From assembly GCF_000246855.1 (NCBI RefSeq), contig NC_016609.1:8072744-8136743 (forward strand): 64,000 nucleotides of DNA, in the 5' to 3' direction. The position numbers were made by a program, and so were the translations under genes. The notes under the pieces are model-generated. The model searched no databases and had not been told where the DNA came from. It saw only the letters and a program-made list of their open reading frames with translations. Source of the stretch: Niastella koreensis GR20-10. GTDB taxonomy: Bacteria; Bacteroidota; Bacteroidia; Chitinophagales; Chitinophagaceae. This document shows, piece by piece, positions 25,600 through 33,824 of this stretch (position 1 is the first letter of the stretch; every line of letters starts with the position of its first letter).

Positions 25600-25629
25600 C
25601 AAATTTAAGGCTTATGAGCTTGGAATCAA
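25600..25629 (-). promoter_or_regulatory. Bacteroidota-type promoter of tatC
   Basis: Minus strand: TTG (25629 to 25627), 19 bases, TAAATTTG (25607 to 25600). Transcription should start near 25594, about 34 bases before the chosen ATG. Confidence 0.65.
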
Positions 25630-25704
25630 CCAAAAGGTTGTTAAGGGGATGAAATTGTAGGTAGGAATACTTAGTATATGATTACTAAAGTTTTAGCACA
25701 CAAA

Positions 25705-26988
25705 CTACCGCAGGATCTTCAGGCGTACCATTTCAATGCGGGTATCGCTCACATTCAATACCTCAAACTCATAATTACCAATGATAATACGTTCCTTTAA
25801 CCGGGGAATGGTTTCATGCTGGTGAATGATAAAGCCGGAAAGGGTTTCCGAGTCGTTTTCGGGGAACTCCAGTTTATATTTCTCCACCAGGTAATCCAGC
25901 TCCAGCCGGCCCGACAGAATATATTCGTCTTCAGAGATCATTTTCTCTTCAAACTCCTCCACATCATATTCGTCCTTTATTTCGCCGAAGATTTCTTCCA
26001 GCAGGTCTTCCATGGTAACAATGCCGGCGGTGCCGCCAAACTCATCTACCACCCAGGCAATGCTTTTGCGTTCCCTGGTGAATTTATTTATGAGGTCGGT
26101 GGCGCTCATACTCTCCGGAATGGCGGGAATGGGCAGCAGGATCTCCTTTACATGATCGGGTTGTTTAAACAGATCGAGCTGGTGAATATAACCCAGGATC
26201 TGGTCGATATTGCCACCGTACACAATGAGTTTGCTCAACCGCGTTGAAATAAACTTTTTGCGGGCCTCCTCCACGGTGGTATTCAACTCAATAGCCTCAA
26301 TTTCCTTCCGGGGCACCAGGCATTCACGCACCTTTATTTTGGGTAACGACAGGGCATTCTCGAACAGCTCCGTGTTCATATCGGCGCCTTCGCTGCTGTA
26401 TTCACTGGTTTGCTGAAAAAAGTGATCGAGATCGCTGCGCGAAAAAGGCTCTTTCCGCTTGTCGATACGCATATCGAAGATCACGTTCAGGATAAAGATC
26501 GACAGCCTTACAAAGGCGGCCGCTATCCAATAAAATAAATTATCAAACAGCCCCAGCAGCCCTACGCGGGCTGAAAAAGACAGCAGGGAATCGCTTTTAG
26601 CCTTGAAAATAGCTTTTGGAATGCATTCGCCCAGTATAATGATCAGCAGCCAGGAAACCACGATCTCCGAAAACAGCTTGAAGAAACTGATAAACGACTT
26701 TGCGGTAATATCCATGGTATCCCAATGCACCCATTCGTTCAGGAACATAGACATCAGCAATACCAGGAAGGTGAGAAAAAAGCTGAACCCAACTACATTG
26801 GTGCCTATAAAGCGGGAAGGGTTATCAAACAGGTTCGACAATAAAATACCGGCATTGGAACCCTGTTTCTTTTTTAATTCAATATTCAACCGGTTGGCCG
26901 AGGTAAATGCCACTTCAATGCCTGCAAAATATGCGAGCAGCAGAAACACAATACCAATGACAATGCCTATTCCGGTAAGTAAACTCAT
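25705..26988 (-). CDS. CNNM/CorC-type transporter with CBS pair (GldE-like)
   Basis: A 427-residue membrane protein starting MSLLTGIGIVIG. Order: DUF21/CNNM domain with three or four membrane segments (about 1-195), a CBS pair (about 215-335, with MEDLLEEIFGEIKDEYD closing it) and a C-terminal CorC_HlyC domain (about 345-425, with SGRLELDYLVEKYKLEFPEN). Relatives export Mg2+ or Co2+; in Bacteroidota the subgroup with this layout includes GldE, associated with gliding. I cannot tell GldE from other CorC-type proteins by eye. A candidate -7 box CGAAAATA (27006 to 26999, one mismatch) and a -33 in the heptad array lie upstream. Confidence 0.88.
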   Translation of the reverse strand: MSLLTGIGIVIGIVFLLLAYFAGIEVAFTSANRLNIELKKKQGSNAGILLSNLFDNPSRFIGTNVVGFSFFLTFLVLLMSMFLNEWVHWDTMDITAKSFISFFKLFSEIVVSWLLIIILGECIPKAIFKAKSDSLLSFSARVGLLGLFDNLFYWIAAAFVRLSIFILNVIFDMRIDKRKEPFSRSDLDHFFQQTSEYSSEGADMNTELFENALSLPKIKVRECLVPRKEIEAIELNTTVEEARKKFISTRLSKLIVYGGNIDQILGYIHQLDLFKQPDHVKEILLPIPAIPESMSATDLINKFTRERKSIAWVVDEFGGTAGIVTMEDLLEEIFGEIKDEYDVEEFEEKMISEDEYILSGRLELDYLVEKYKLEFPENDSETLSGFIIHQHETIPRLKERIIIGNYEFEVLNVSDTRIEMVRLKILR

Positions 26989-27012
26989 AGTTGGGCTACG
27001 AAAATAAACAAA

Positions 27013-27061
27013 CAATTGGCAATAAGCAATATTCAATTAGCAATTGGCAATTGGCAATGGG
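27013..27061. repeat. Heptad array, word CAATNNN, 7 units
   Basis: Seven perfect-register 7-base units: CAATTGG, CAATAAG, CAATATT, CAATTAG, CAATTGG, CAATTGG, CAATGGG. It fills the gap between the CorC-like gene start and the end of gmk. A shorter inverted array follows at 27079. Confidence 0.85.
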
Positions 27062-27078
27062 CACAATTCAAAACCCAT

Positions 27079-27104
27079 ATTGCTTATTGTCTATTGCCTA
27101 TTGG
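27079..27104. repeat. Inverted heptad array, word ATTGNCT, 4 units
   Basis: ATTGCTT, ATTGTCT, ATTGCCT, ATTGG: the complement of the CAAT word of the array at 27013, 17 bases further on. Ends 3 bases before the gmk stop codon. Confidence 0.75.
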
Positions 27105-27106
27105 TT

Positions 27107-27676
27107 TTAGCTTTCCAGAAACTGCTGAACCGCTTCTTTGGCCTGTACACAGGCTTTTTCGAAGTTGTCGTTAAGGATTATTTTAGAAAAGTGATGTTTA
27201 AACGATATTTCGTAAGAAGCCTTATTGATCCTGGTTTCCAGGCTTTCTTCGGTTTCGGTACCCCTTGAGCTTAACCGGCGTCTTAATTCGTCAACAGAAG
27301 GCGGGTCGATAAAGATCGACAGGGTAGTGCGGGGAAATTGCTCCTGTACATGAATGGCGCCTTTTACATCGATATCCAGTACGGGTACCTGCTTGTTGTT
27401 CCAGATGCGCTCCAGTTCCGATTTCAGCGTACCATAGATCTTTCCTTCATATACCATTTCCCATTCAACAAACTCGTTGTTATTATTCTTGGCCTGAAAC
27501 TCTTCTTCCGTCATAAAATAATAATCTTTCCCATCTACTTCATTCTCGCGTCTTTTACGGGTAGCCACAGAAATGGAGAATGCCAGTTGCGGAAATTCCC
27601 TTAATAAGAAATGGGTAATGGATGTTTTACCGGCTCCGGAAGGAGCTGTAAGGATTATTATTTTATTTTGATACAT
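27107..27676 (-). CDS. gmk: Guanylate kinase
   Basis: A 189-residue cytoplasmic kinase converting GMP to GDP. The P-loop LTAPSGAGKTSITHFLL is at the N-terminus; the GMP-binding region follows as SISVATRKRRENEVDGKDYY and FVEWEMVYEGKIYGT, and DIDVKGAIHVQE and FIDPPSVDELRRRL complete the fold. The first of these has VATRKRRENE where most members have TTRxPRxGE, a normal variant in this phylum. It lies 44 bases after murA on the same strand and is probably cotranscribed. Confidence 0.95.
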   Translation of the reverse strand: MYQNKIIILTAPSGAGKTSITHFLLREFPQLAFSISVATRKRRENEVDGKDYYFMTEEEFQAKNNNNEFVEWEMVYEGKIYGTLKSELERIWNNKQVPVLDIDVKGAIHVQEQFPRTTLSIFIDPPSVDELRRRLSSRGTETEESLETRINKASYEISFKHHFSKIILNDNFEKACVQAKEAVQQFLES

Positions 27677-27720
27677 GTATGCGTATATGGTTTAGAGTTG
27701 TTGGATATTGGTTTGCCTGC

Positions 27721-29025
27721 TTATATTCTTTTGAGTTGGGCGCCTAATGCCTGCAGGCGTTTGTCGATGTACTGATAGCCGCGGTCTATTTGTTCAATGT
27801 TTTGAATAATGCTTTTTCCATCGGCACTCAGGGCAGCAATTAAAAGGGAGATCCCGGCCCTGATATCGGGGCTGCTCATTTGAATACCCCGCAGGTTTTG
27901 TTTCCGTCCCAGGCCAATTACCACTGCGCGGTGGGGATCACAAAGAACGATCTGCGCTCCCATATCGATGAGTTTATCTACAAAGAACAAACGGCTTTCA
28001 AACATTTTTTGATGGATCAGCACGCTGCCGCGGGCCTGGGTGGCTACTACCAGCACAATACTCAACAGATCGGGGGTAAAACCCGGCCAGGGATGATCGT
28101 AAATGGTAAGCACTCCACCATCGAGGAAGGTTTGAATTTCATACGATTCCTGCGCAGGCACATAAATATCGTCGCCTCTGATCTCCAGCTGAATGCCCAG
28201 CTGTCTGAATTTTTCAGGGATAATGCCCAGGTGTTCGATGCCGCAATTCTTGATGGTGATCTCACTTTGCGTCATGGCTGCCAGTCCAATAAACGAGCCT
28301 ATTTCAATCATATCGGGCAGCATGCGGTGCTCGGTACCGTTTAATGTCTGTACGCCCTCAATAGTAAGCAGGTTGCTGCCAATGCCGGTTATTTTAGCGC
28401 CCATGCGGTTGAGCATCTTGCACAATTGCTGAATATAGGGTTCGCAGGCGGCATTATAAATAGTGGTAGTGCCTTCGGCCATAACTGCTGCCATAACAAT
28501 ATTGGCCGTGCCGGTTACAGAAGGCTCATCGAGCATGAGGTAAGTGCCTTTGAGGTTAGGGGCCTGTAATTCAAAAAAACCATCTTCGGAAAGATAGTTG
28601 AAGGCGGCGCCCAGTTTTTCAAAGCCAATAATATGGGTATCCAGTCTGCGGCGGCCGATCTTATCGCCACCGGGTTTGGGGATATACGCTTTTCTGAAGC
28701 GGGCCAGCATGGGGCCGGCCAGCATAACGGAGCCGCGAAGGCGACCGCTTTTTTGTTTGTAGGCATCACTGCGCAGGTAATCGACATTCACGGCATCGGC
28801 CTGAAAAATACAGGTATCGCGTTGGGGGCGCTCGATCTTCACATTCATTTCGCCCAGCAATTCAATAAGCAGGTTTACATCTAAAATGTCGGGAATATTG
28901 GTGATGGTTACTTTTTGAGCTGTAAGCAGCACCGCACTGATGATTTGCAGGGCTTCGTTCTTAGCGCCTTGCGGAACAATTTCGCCTTTTAATTTTTTAC
29001 CACCGATGACTTCAAAGGAATTCAT
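27721..29025 (-). CDS. murA: UDP-N-acetylglucosamine 1-carboxyvinyltransferase, Asp-type active site
   Basis: A 434-residue MurA, the first committed enzyme of peptidoglycan synthesis, which transfers enolpyruvate from PEP to UDP-GlcNAc. K22 in GAKNEALQI and the RLRGSVMLAGPMLARF segment are typical. The loop that carries catalytic Cys115 in E. coli reads KPGGDKIGRRRLDTHI here, so residue 121 is Asp (codon GAT at 28665-28663). Fosfomycin alkylates that Cys, and Asp-type MurA is known to be insensitive. A -7 box TATATTTG (29079 to 29072) supports the start at 29025 over an in-frame start at 29091. gmk follows. Confidence 0.95.
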   Translation of the reverse strand: MNSFEVIGGKKLKGEIVPQGAKNEALQIISAVLLTAQKVTITNIPDILDVNLLIELLGEMNVKIERPQRDTCIFQADAVNVDYLRSDAYKQKSGRLRGSVMLAGPMLARFRKAYIPKPGGDKIGRRRLDTHIIGFEKLGAAFNYLSEDGFFELQAPNLKGTYLMLDEPSVTGTANIVMAAVMAEGTTTIYNAACEPYIQQLCKMLNRMGAKITGIGSNLLTIEGVQTLNGTEHRMLPDMIEIGSFIGLAAMTQSEITIKNCGIEHLGIIPEKFRQLGIQLEIRGDDIYVPAQESYEIQTFLDGGVLTIYDHPWPGFTPDLLSIVLVVATQARGSVLIHQKMFESRLFFVDKLIDMGAQIVLCDPHRAVVIGLGRKQNLRGIQMSSPDIRAGISLLIAALSADGKSIIQNIEQIDRGYQYIDKRLQALGAQLKRI

Positions 29026-29080
29026 AGTTACTGTTTCCTGGGTTTTTATTACCAAACGGAATAATAAGCTGCAAATATAA

Positions 29081-29111
29081 AACCCCGACAATAGGTTTTA
29101 CTGCCGGGGTT
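29081..29111 (-). terminator. Terminator between the DUF4290 gene and murA
   Basis: AACCCCGACA (29081-29090) and TGCCGGGGTT (29102-29111) pair with one mismatch. On the minus strand the stem is followed by TTTTATATTTG, so it ends the DUF4290 transcript. The -7 box of murA lies in that T-rich tail. Confidence 0.65.
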
Positions 29112-29186
29112 ATTATTTTATTCTTTTGCCTTCCTGCCATTTCTGACCGAATGGCTGATATTAAATCGAAGTAGAATTGCCTTTGC

Positions 29187-29222
29187 CTTGTAAACTTGTA
29201 AACCCTATCAACTTGTCAACTT
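29187..29222. repeat. 8-bp-period array, word CTTGTMAA
   Basis: CTTGTAAA, CTTGTAAA, an imperfect unit, CTTGTCAA, then CTTATT. It abuts and just overlaps the stop codon of the DUF4290 gene (29221-29223). Related to the GTTAAC/GTCAAC class. Confidence 0.65.
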
Positions 29223-29967
29223 ATTTATAGCGTTTCTTGAACTTACCGCCGCGGTCGTTGCGGTTATCACGTCCACCGCCGCCGCCACGGTCATCACGAT
29301 CCCGGCCGCCACGGCCCTGGAATTTTCCGCCGCCGCCGCCACGTTTATTGCGGTAGTCGCCATAGCCACCACGGTCCCGATCGCGGTCACGATTGTCGCT
29401 GGGGCGGTGTTGGCGTACATACGGTGTATTGGTAAAGGTGAGCTGGCCTTCGGTAATGTTGGTCAGTTCGCCCTGAATAGCATCGTCGTGCACAGTTTCT
29501 TTATGCCAGTTATTGTAAGCCAGTTTCATGTAATAGGCAATGGCATTGGCAAACCCCTGTCTTTTATCGGGCTGGTCTTCTTTCAGCGCTTTGTTGATAA
29601 CCAGCTCCAGGTTTTTACCCAGGTGCGAGAATTTGGGATAGCGTTTGGGATAGGGCAGTGGTCCGGGTCTTGATTTTAAAGTTTCCCTGGTGGGGATGGG
29701 GTAGGGAGAATCTACCGCCAGTTTAAAATTAGAGATCAGGAACAGGTGGTCCCAAAGTTTATGTCTGAAATCTTCAACGTTTTTTAAGTGAGGGTTCAGG
29801 AATCCCATCAGTTCAATTACAGCATAAGCATTACGCTGGCGGGTTTCCTGATCTTCAATCGTCAGCAGGTATTCAATCATTTTCTGAATATGCCTTCCGT
29901 ATTCACGCATCGCCAGGTGGTTCCTGGTCGTGTTGTATTCCATTTTTTCGATAGCACTAATACTCAT
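29221..29967 (-). CDS. DUF4290 protein with Arg/Gly/Asp-rich C-terminal tail
   Basis: A 248-residue protein. Residues about 9-185 form the DUF4290 domain (MEYNTTRNHLAMREYGRHIQ, then MGFLNPHLKNVEDFRHKLWD and FANAIAYYMKLAYNNWH), found only in Bacteroidota and of unknown role. The last about 55 residues are low complexity: RDRDRDRGGYGDYRNKRGG and several GGG/RDDRGG/RNDRGG blocks ending KFKKRYK. This resembles RGG boxes that bind RNA and promote condensation. The start may be 29967 or the ATG at 29943 (MEYNTT). A -7 box TACTTTTG (29994 to 29987) lies upstream. Confidence 0.88.
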   Translation of the reverse strand: MSISAIEKMEYNTTRNHLAMREYGRHIQKMIEYLLTIEDQETRQRNAYAVIELMGFLNPHLKNVEDFRHKLWDHLFLISNFKLAVDSPYPIPTRETLKSRPGPLPYPKRYPKFSHLGKNLELVINKALKEDQPDKRQGFANAIAYYMKLAYNNWHKETVHDDAIQGELTNITEGQLTFTNTPYVRQHRPSDNRDRDRDRGGYGDYRNKRGGGGGKFQGRGGRDRDDRGGGGGRDNRNDRGGKFKKRYK

Positions 29968-30013
29968 TCTATAAATATAAGATTAACAAAAGTAACAAAG
30001 TAAATTTAGAAAA

Positions 30014-30040
30014 AGAAAAGGCCTTTGTTAGGCCTTTTCT
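30014..30040 (-). terminator. Strong minus-strand terminator with no upstream gene
   Basis: AGAAAAGGCCT (30014-30024) and AGGCCTTTTCT (30030-30040) are perfect 11-bp inverted copies with a 5-base loop. On the minus strand a TTTTTCT run follows. It lies 20 bases upstream of the DUF4290 -7 box, so it would stop transcripts entering from 30041-30556, where no minus-strand gene is recognised. Confidence 0.7.
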
Positions 30041-30513
30041 AAAAAAGGATTGGTTTTTCCACAGGTTAATGCGGTAAATGCATGCCAACAGCCTGATTGC
30101 AGGCAATTATTAATGGTAAAAAGCGGTCCGGCTTCCGGAAGGCGCTACAATGTTTTTATTATGATTAAAGAGGTACTATAAACACACACAAATCCTTTCA
30201 ATTCGATCACTGCTGCAAATGGCACCTTAATGTAGATTAGCTTGATCAGAGAGGCATTCGGAGGATATTGATTCGGCCGGGTTAAGGTTTTTTTATAGAT
30301 CCGGGAAGATTTTGAAGCGTATTCCCCCAAATTATCAAATAAACTTGTAACTGCCAACGGGTTAGTACCCTATTTTTTTGGCCCGTATTTTATGCAGCTG
30401 GAATTGTTAAAATCTCATATGTGTTTTAACATTTCACGCCGAATGATGGTTTAATTTACATTTACACAATGTTGAACAGTTAGTTGGGCACCAAAAGCTA
30501 TTAAAAATCGGTG

Positions 30514-30521
30514 TACTTTTG
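30514..30521 (+). promoter_or_regulatory. -7 promoter box of gldC
   Basis: TACTTTTG matches the -7 consensus. The nearest TTG (30484-30486) is 27 bases upstream, longer than usual, so only the -7 is claimed. Leader length would be about 30 bases. Confidence 0.45.
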
Positions 30522-30556
30522 CGGTTCAAAATATAAAAAACTGATAATCAAAGAAA

Positions 30557-30904
30557 ATGAGGCAATCGAGAATTACTATTGATGTGTCGCTTGACGAAAA
30601 AAACATTCCTGATCAAATATTGTGGAATGCCACCGACAGCACTGCCGACAATGCGCAAAAGGCAAGGGCCATGATGCTGTCTTTTTGGGATGGCGCCGAT
30701 AAATCGGCTTTACGCATGGACCTGTGGACGAAAGACATGATGGTGGATGAGATGGCCGACTTTTATTATCAAACTATTATGACGATGGCCGATAGCTTTG
30801 AGCGGGCCACCCACCAGGCCGAACTGGTTGACATGATGAAGACCTTTGCCAAAGATTTTTATGGTCGTTTCCGCGACATTCAGTTGAAAGAAAATAAATT
30901 GTAA
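30557..30904 (+). CDS. gldC: Gliding motility protein GldC homologue
   Basis: A 115-residue cytoplasmic protein matching GldC: RQSRITIDVSLDEKNIPDQI at the start, then WNATDS and FWDGADKSALRMDLWTKDMM. GldC accompanies the Bacteroidota gliding/type IX secretion machinery, but homologues occur in non-gliding species and its biochemical role is unknown. The next gene starts 16 bases downstream, suggesting an operon with the YqeY-like gene. Start ATG at 30557 follows a -7 box at 30514. Confidence 0.9.
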   Translation: MRQSRITIDVSLDEKNIPDQILWNATDSTADNAQKARAMMLSFWDGADKSALRMDLWTKDMMVDEMADFYYQTIMTMADSFERATHQAELVDMMKTFAKDFYGRFRDIQLKENKL

Positions 30905-30920
30905 TCTCAAAAAGCCGCAT

Positions 30921-31373
30921 ATGAACTTAGAACAAAAGATCATGGCTGACCTGAAAACAGCCATGCTGGCCAAAGACGAAAAAGCATTGCGTAGTTTACG
31001 CGCCATTAAAGCTGCCATTTTGCTGGCAAAAACATCAGAGGGCGCTGGCGGCGATTTGAAAGAGGAAGACGAGATCAAATTGTTGCAGAAGCTGGTAAAA
31101 CAACGCAGGGACTCATTGGAGATCTTTACCCAGCAGAACCGCACCGACCTGGCGCAAAAAGAGCAGGAAGAAATTGAAATAATAGAAAAATTCCTTCCCA
31201 AACAACTGAGTGGGGAAGAATTGAAAACTATTATAGCAGGCATTATTGCCAACACAGGCGCTTCTTCACCAGCCGATATGGGGAAGGTGATGGGCGCGGC
31301 CACCAAACAACTGGCTGGCAAGGCTGATGGGAAAGCAATTAGCGCCCTGGTAAAGGAGTTGCTGGCGAAATAG
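30921..31373 (+). CDS. GatB/YqeY domain protein
   Basis: A 150-residue helical protein of the YqeY family, resembling the tail domain of GatB, which contacts tRNA in the amidotransferase. Recognisable parts are NLEQKIMADLKTAMLAKDEK, LRAIKAAILLAKTSEG, KQRRDSLEIFTQQNRTDLA and EKFLPKQLSGEEL, ending ISALVKELLAK. Free-standing YqeY proteins have no settled function, though a role with tRNA or aminoacyl-tRNA is suspected. It follows gldC by 16 bases. Confidence 0.92.
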   Translation: MNLEQKIMADLKTAMLAKDEKALRSLRAIKAAILLAKTSEGAGGDLKEEDEIKLLQKLVKQRRDSLEIFTQQNRTDLAQKEQEEIEIIEKFLPKQLSGEELKTIIAGIIANTGASSPADMGKVMGAATKQLAGKADGKAISALVKELLAK

Positions 31374-31477
31374 GCAGGGCAATTGCTATGAAGTGTAGCT
31401 TATGTGGCCTGAAATTTTGAAAGAGAGGTAAGAAGTAAGATTCAAATCTTATTTTTCGTACGTTACACTTCCCAAAT

Positions 31478-32020
31478 ATGCTCATAGATATATTAGTTCT
31501 AATATTTATTGTTTTCGCTATTATAAAAGGCTTGCGGCGAGGACTTATAGTTGCAGTATTTTCAATTTTTGCGTTTATTGCAGGTATTGCCGCAGCCATG
31601 AAATTATCGGTAGTTGTAGCAGATTATTTAAAAGACAGCGTTAATATCTCTGCTAAATGGCTGCCATTTATTTCATTCGCAGTGGTGTTTATAGGGGTTG
31701 TGTTGTTAGTGAGGTTTGTGGCCAGTTTACTGGAATCTACAGTTGAAATGGCAATGATGGGTTGGGTAAACAGGATCGCAGGAGTTCTTTTGTACACTAT
31801 TTTGTATATGTTTACACTCAGCGTAGTGCTGTTCTTTGTGCAAAAGGTAAAGCTCATTAGTGATGAAACACTCGCTAAGTCAATTACCTGGCCATGGTTA
31901 CAGCCGCTGGGTCCCTGGGTTATAAATGGTATTGGGAAACTGATACCGGTATTTAAAGACATGTTTACAGAGCTAAGTGCGTTTTTTGACGGGTTTGCCA
32001 CACAAAAGCTACCACGCTGA
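31478..32020 (+). CDS. CvpA family membrane protein
   Basis: A 180-residue inner membrane protein with four hydrophobic segments. The N-terminal LIDILVLIFIVFAIIKGLRR, then GLIVAVFSIFAFIAGIAAAM, is the CvpA pattern; further helices are near residues 62-85 and 100-122. In E. coli CvpA is required for colicin V production and envelope stress tolerance; its mechanism is unknown. It stands 104 bases after the YqeY-like gene. No clear promoter box is seen. Confidence 0.86.
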   Translation: MLIDILVLIFIVFAIIKGLRRGLIVAVFSIFAFIAGIAAAMKLSVVVADYLKDSVNISAKWLPFISFAVVFIGVVLLVRFVASLLESTVEMAMMGWVNRIAGVLLYTILYMFTLSVVLFFVQKVKLISDETLAKSITWPWLQPLGPWVINGIGKLIPVFKDMFTELSAFFDGFATQKLPR

Positions 32021-32150
32021 GTTGTGAGGTAAAAAAGTAAAAAAATCGTTAGCTTACATTAAAATTGCAATGTAAAACTGCAAGGATGGATTATTTGCAG
32101 TAAAACGTTTATTTTAGCGATTAATTGACTGACTTGAACAGACATAGCTG

Positions 32151-32927
32151 ATGAATTATACGATCAAACAAGTGGATAAATTCAAGTATATTGAAGAAGG
32201 CGAAGGCGAACCGCTAATACTTTTGCATGGATTATTCGGTGCCCTTAGCAACTTTGGTGATTTGATCAGTTACTTCAAGAACCATAATAAAGTTGTGGTT
32301 CCCTTACTCCCTTTGCTTGATATGGACCTTTTGCATACCTCAGTAGGTGGTTTGCAGAAGTTTGTGCACAAGTTTATAGAATACCAGGATTACCAGAATG
32401 TACACCTGCTTGGCAACTCATTGGGCGGCCATGTAGCCATATTACACGTGCTGAAACAGCCAGAACGCATCAAATCGCTTATCCTGACCGGCAGTTCCGG
32501 TTTATTTGAGAACGGTATGGGCGATACTTATCCTAAACGCGGTGATTACGATTATATAAAGAAGAAAACGGAGTTAACTTTTTACGACCCCAAAATTGCT
32601 ACCAAAGAACTGGTAGATGAGGTGTATGAAATCGTAAACAACCGGTTGAAAGCCATCAAAATAATTGCGCTGGCAAAGAGCGCCATCCGTAATAACCTTG
32701 GTGAAGACATTAATCAAATCAAACAACCTACGTTATTGATCTGGGGTAATAATGATGCCATTACCCCGCCGTTTGTGGGCCGGGAGTTTCATCGGTTAAT
32801 TCCAAACAGCGAGCTGCATTTCATTGACAAATGTGGTCACGCGCCAATGATGGAAGTACCAGAGGAATTTAACCGTATACTCCATAAATTTTTGACAAAG
32901 TTGAACGAGCCGGCAGCGGTTGCCTGA
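32151..32927 (+). CDS. Alpha/beta hydrolase
   Basis: A 258-residue cytoplasmic alpha/beta hydrolase. The oxyanion region is LILLHGLFGALSNF, the nucleophile elbow is LLGNSLGGHVAIL (Ser in GNSLGG), the acid is in WGNNDAITPP and the His is in DKCGHAPMMEVPEEF. This order and the length match the MhpC/epoxide hydrolase-like group. Substrate cannot be predicted. The gene is alone on its transcript as far as spacing shows (130 bases upstream, 157 downstream). Confidence 0.9.
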   Translation: MNYTIKQVDKFKYIEEGEGEPLILLHGLFGALSNFGDLISYFKNHNKVVVPLLPLLDMDLLHTSVGGLQKFVHKFIEYQDYQNVHLLGNSLGGHVAILHVLKQPERIKSLILTGSSGLFENGMGDTYPKRGDYDYIKKKTELTFYDPKIATKELVDEVYEIVNNRLKAIKIIALAKSAIRNNLGEDINQIKQPTLLIWGNNDAITPPFVGREFHRLIPNSELHFIDKCGHAPMMEVPEEFNRILHKFLTKLNEPAAVA

Positions 32928-33084
32928 ATACTATCATCTAAATGATTATATTTGGTTAAGGTAATTACCTAACTGTTTGCAAGGGTTAATGCCTATTGTG
33001 GAATTTATTTTGCATAGTGGAGTAGTTGGTACAAACCAGTTGTGGACTTTTATCGTATAACATTATATAGGTAGTTAAACTCTG

Positions 33085-33750
33085 ATGGCAGTGCTTAATA
33101 AAGAATTAATATCAGCATCGATTCCCACACTCAACCTGAGTGATACGGTTATTCAGGCACTGGACCTGATGTCGGAGTTCCATGTTATGCAGTTACCTGT
33201 AGTGGCGGAAGATAAATACCTTGGTTTGGTATTCGAGGAGGATTTAATGAACCATGATGAACGCACTTCCCTTCAATCTCTTGATACTCACTTTTCCAAA
33301 GTGGCCGTACACGCCAATACTCACTTTATTGAGGCGGTACAAATGTTGAATGATTATAATCTTTCCCTGGTTCCGGTTATTGACAAGGAGAATGAATTTG
33401 TTGGAGCCATTGCAGCCATCGACCTTTTAAAAGAATTAGGTAAAGCCACAGGAGCGAGCGAACCTGGCGGTTTAATTGTGCTGGAAATGGAACAACGTAA
33501 TTTCTCATTTTCAGAACTCAGCAAACTGGTGGAAACCAATGATGCCCAGATAACCCAGTTAAATAGTTATTGGGATAATAACACCAGCTCCTTTTTTGTA
33601 GCAATAAAAATCAATAAATTCGAGATTTCCGATATTGTTGCTACATTTCAGCGGTATGAGTACAATGTAAAATATTATTTTGGCGAAGAATTATACGAAA
33701 ACGAACTACGGAACAATTACGACCACTTGATGAATTATCTGAACATATAG
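33085..33750 (+). CDS. CBS-pair protein
   Basis: A 221-residue soluble protein. Residues about 5-125 form two CBS motifs (VIQALDLMSEFHVMQLPVV and FIEAVQMLNDYNLSLVPVID), which usually bind adenine nucleotides. The C-terminal 80 residues (about 140-215) look like an ACT-like alpha/beta fold. Function unknown. In many Bacteroidota a gene of this type lies next to nadK; here a BamA-like gene separates them. All run in the same direction. Confidence 0.88.
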   Translation: MAVLNKELISASIPTLNLSDTVIQALDLMSEFHVMQLPVVAEDKYLGLVFEEDLMNHDERTSLQSLDTHFSKVAVHANTHFIEAVQMLNDYNLSLVPVIDKENEFVGAIAAIDLLKELGKATGASEPGGLIVLEMEQRNFSFSELSKLVETNDAQITQLNSYWDNNTSSFFVAIKINKFEISDIVATFQRYEYNVKYYFGEELYENELRNNYDHLMNYLNI

Positions 33751-33824
33751 CACAATACCAGAAGAAACGGCCGGCTTTATTTTTTAACACCTAGAACAAA
33801 GCAACTGCTTGCCAGGGCACGTGC

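Larger units (their letters stand above)
29968..30556. other. 589-base gap with no supported gene
   Basis: Between the divergent DUF4290 and gldC genes. It holds the -7 box of the DUF4290 gene, a minus-strand terminator (30014-30040) and the -7 box of gldC (30514-30521). A 70-codon frame on the minus strand (30145-30357) needs a TTG start and has no recognisable product. Otherwise nothing is visible. Confidence 0.5.

Noticed and set aside
24703..25602. Longer tatC start at 25602
   Set aside because: The promoter at 25600-25629 puts transcription start downstream of it, and the extra 14 residues are not TatC-like.
29208..29420. 70-codon frame rich in Ala/Val/Thr
   Set aside because: Shadow of the RG-rich tail of the DUF4290 gene in another frame.
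30145..30357. 70-codon minus-strand frame before the orphan terminator
   Set aside because: It needs a TTG start and resembles no known family; kept only as part of the unexplained gap.
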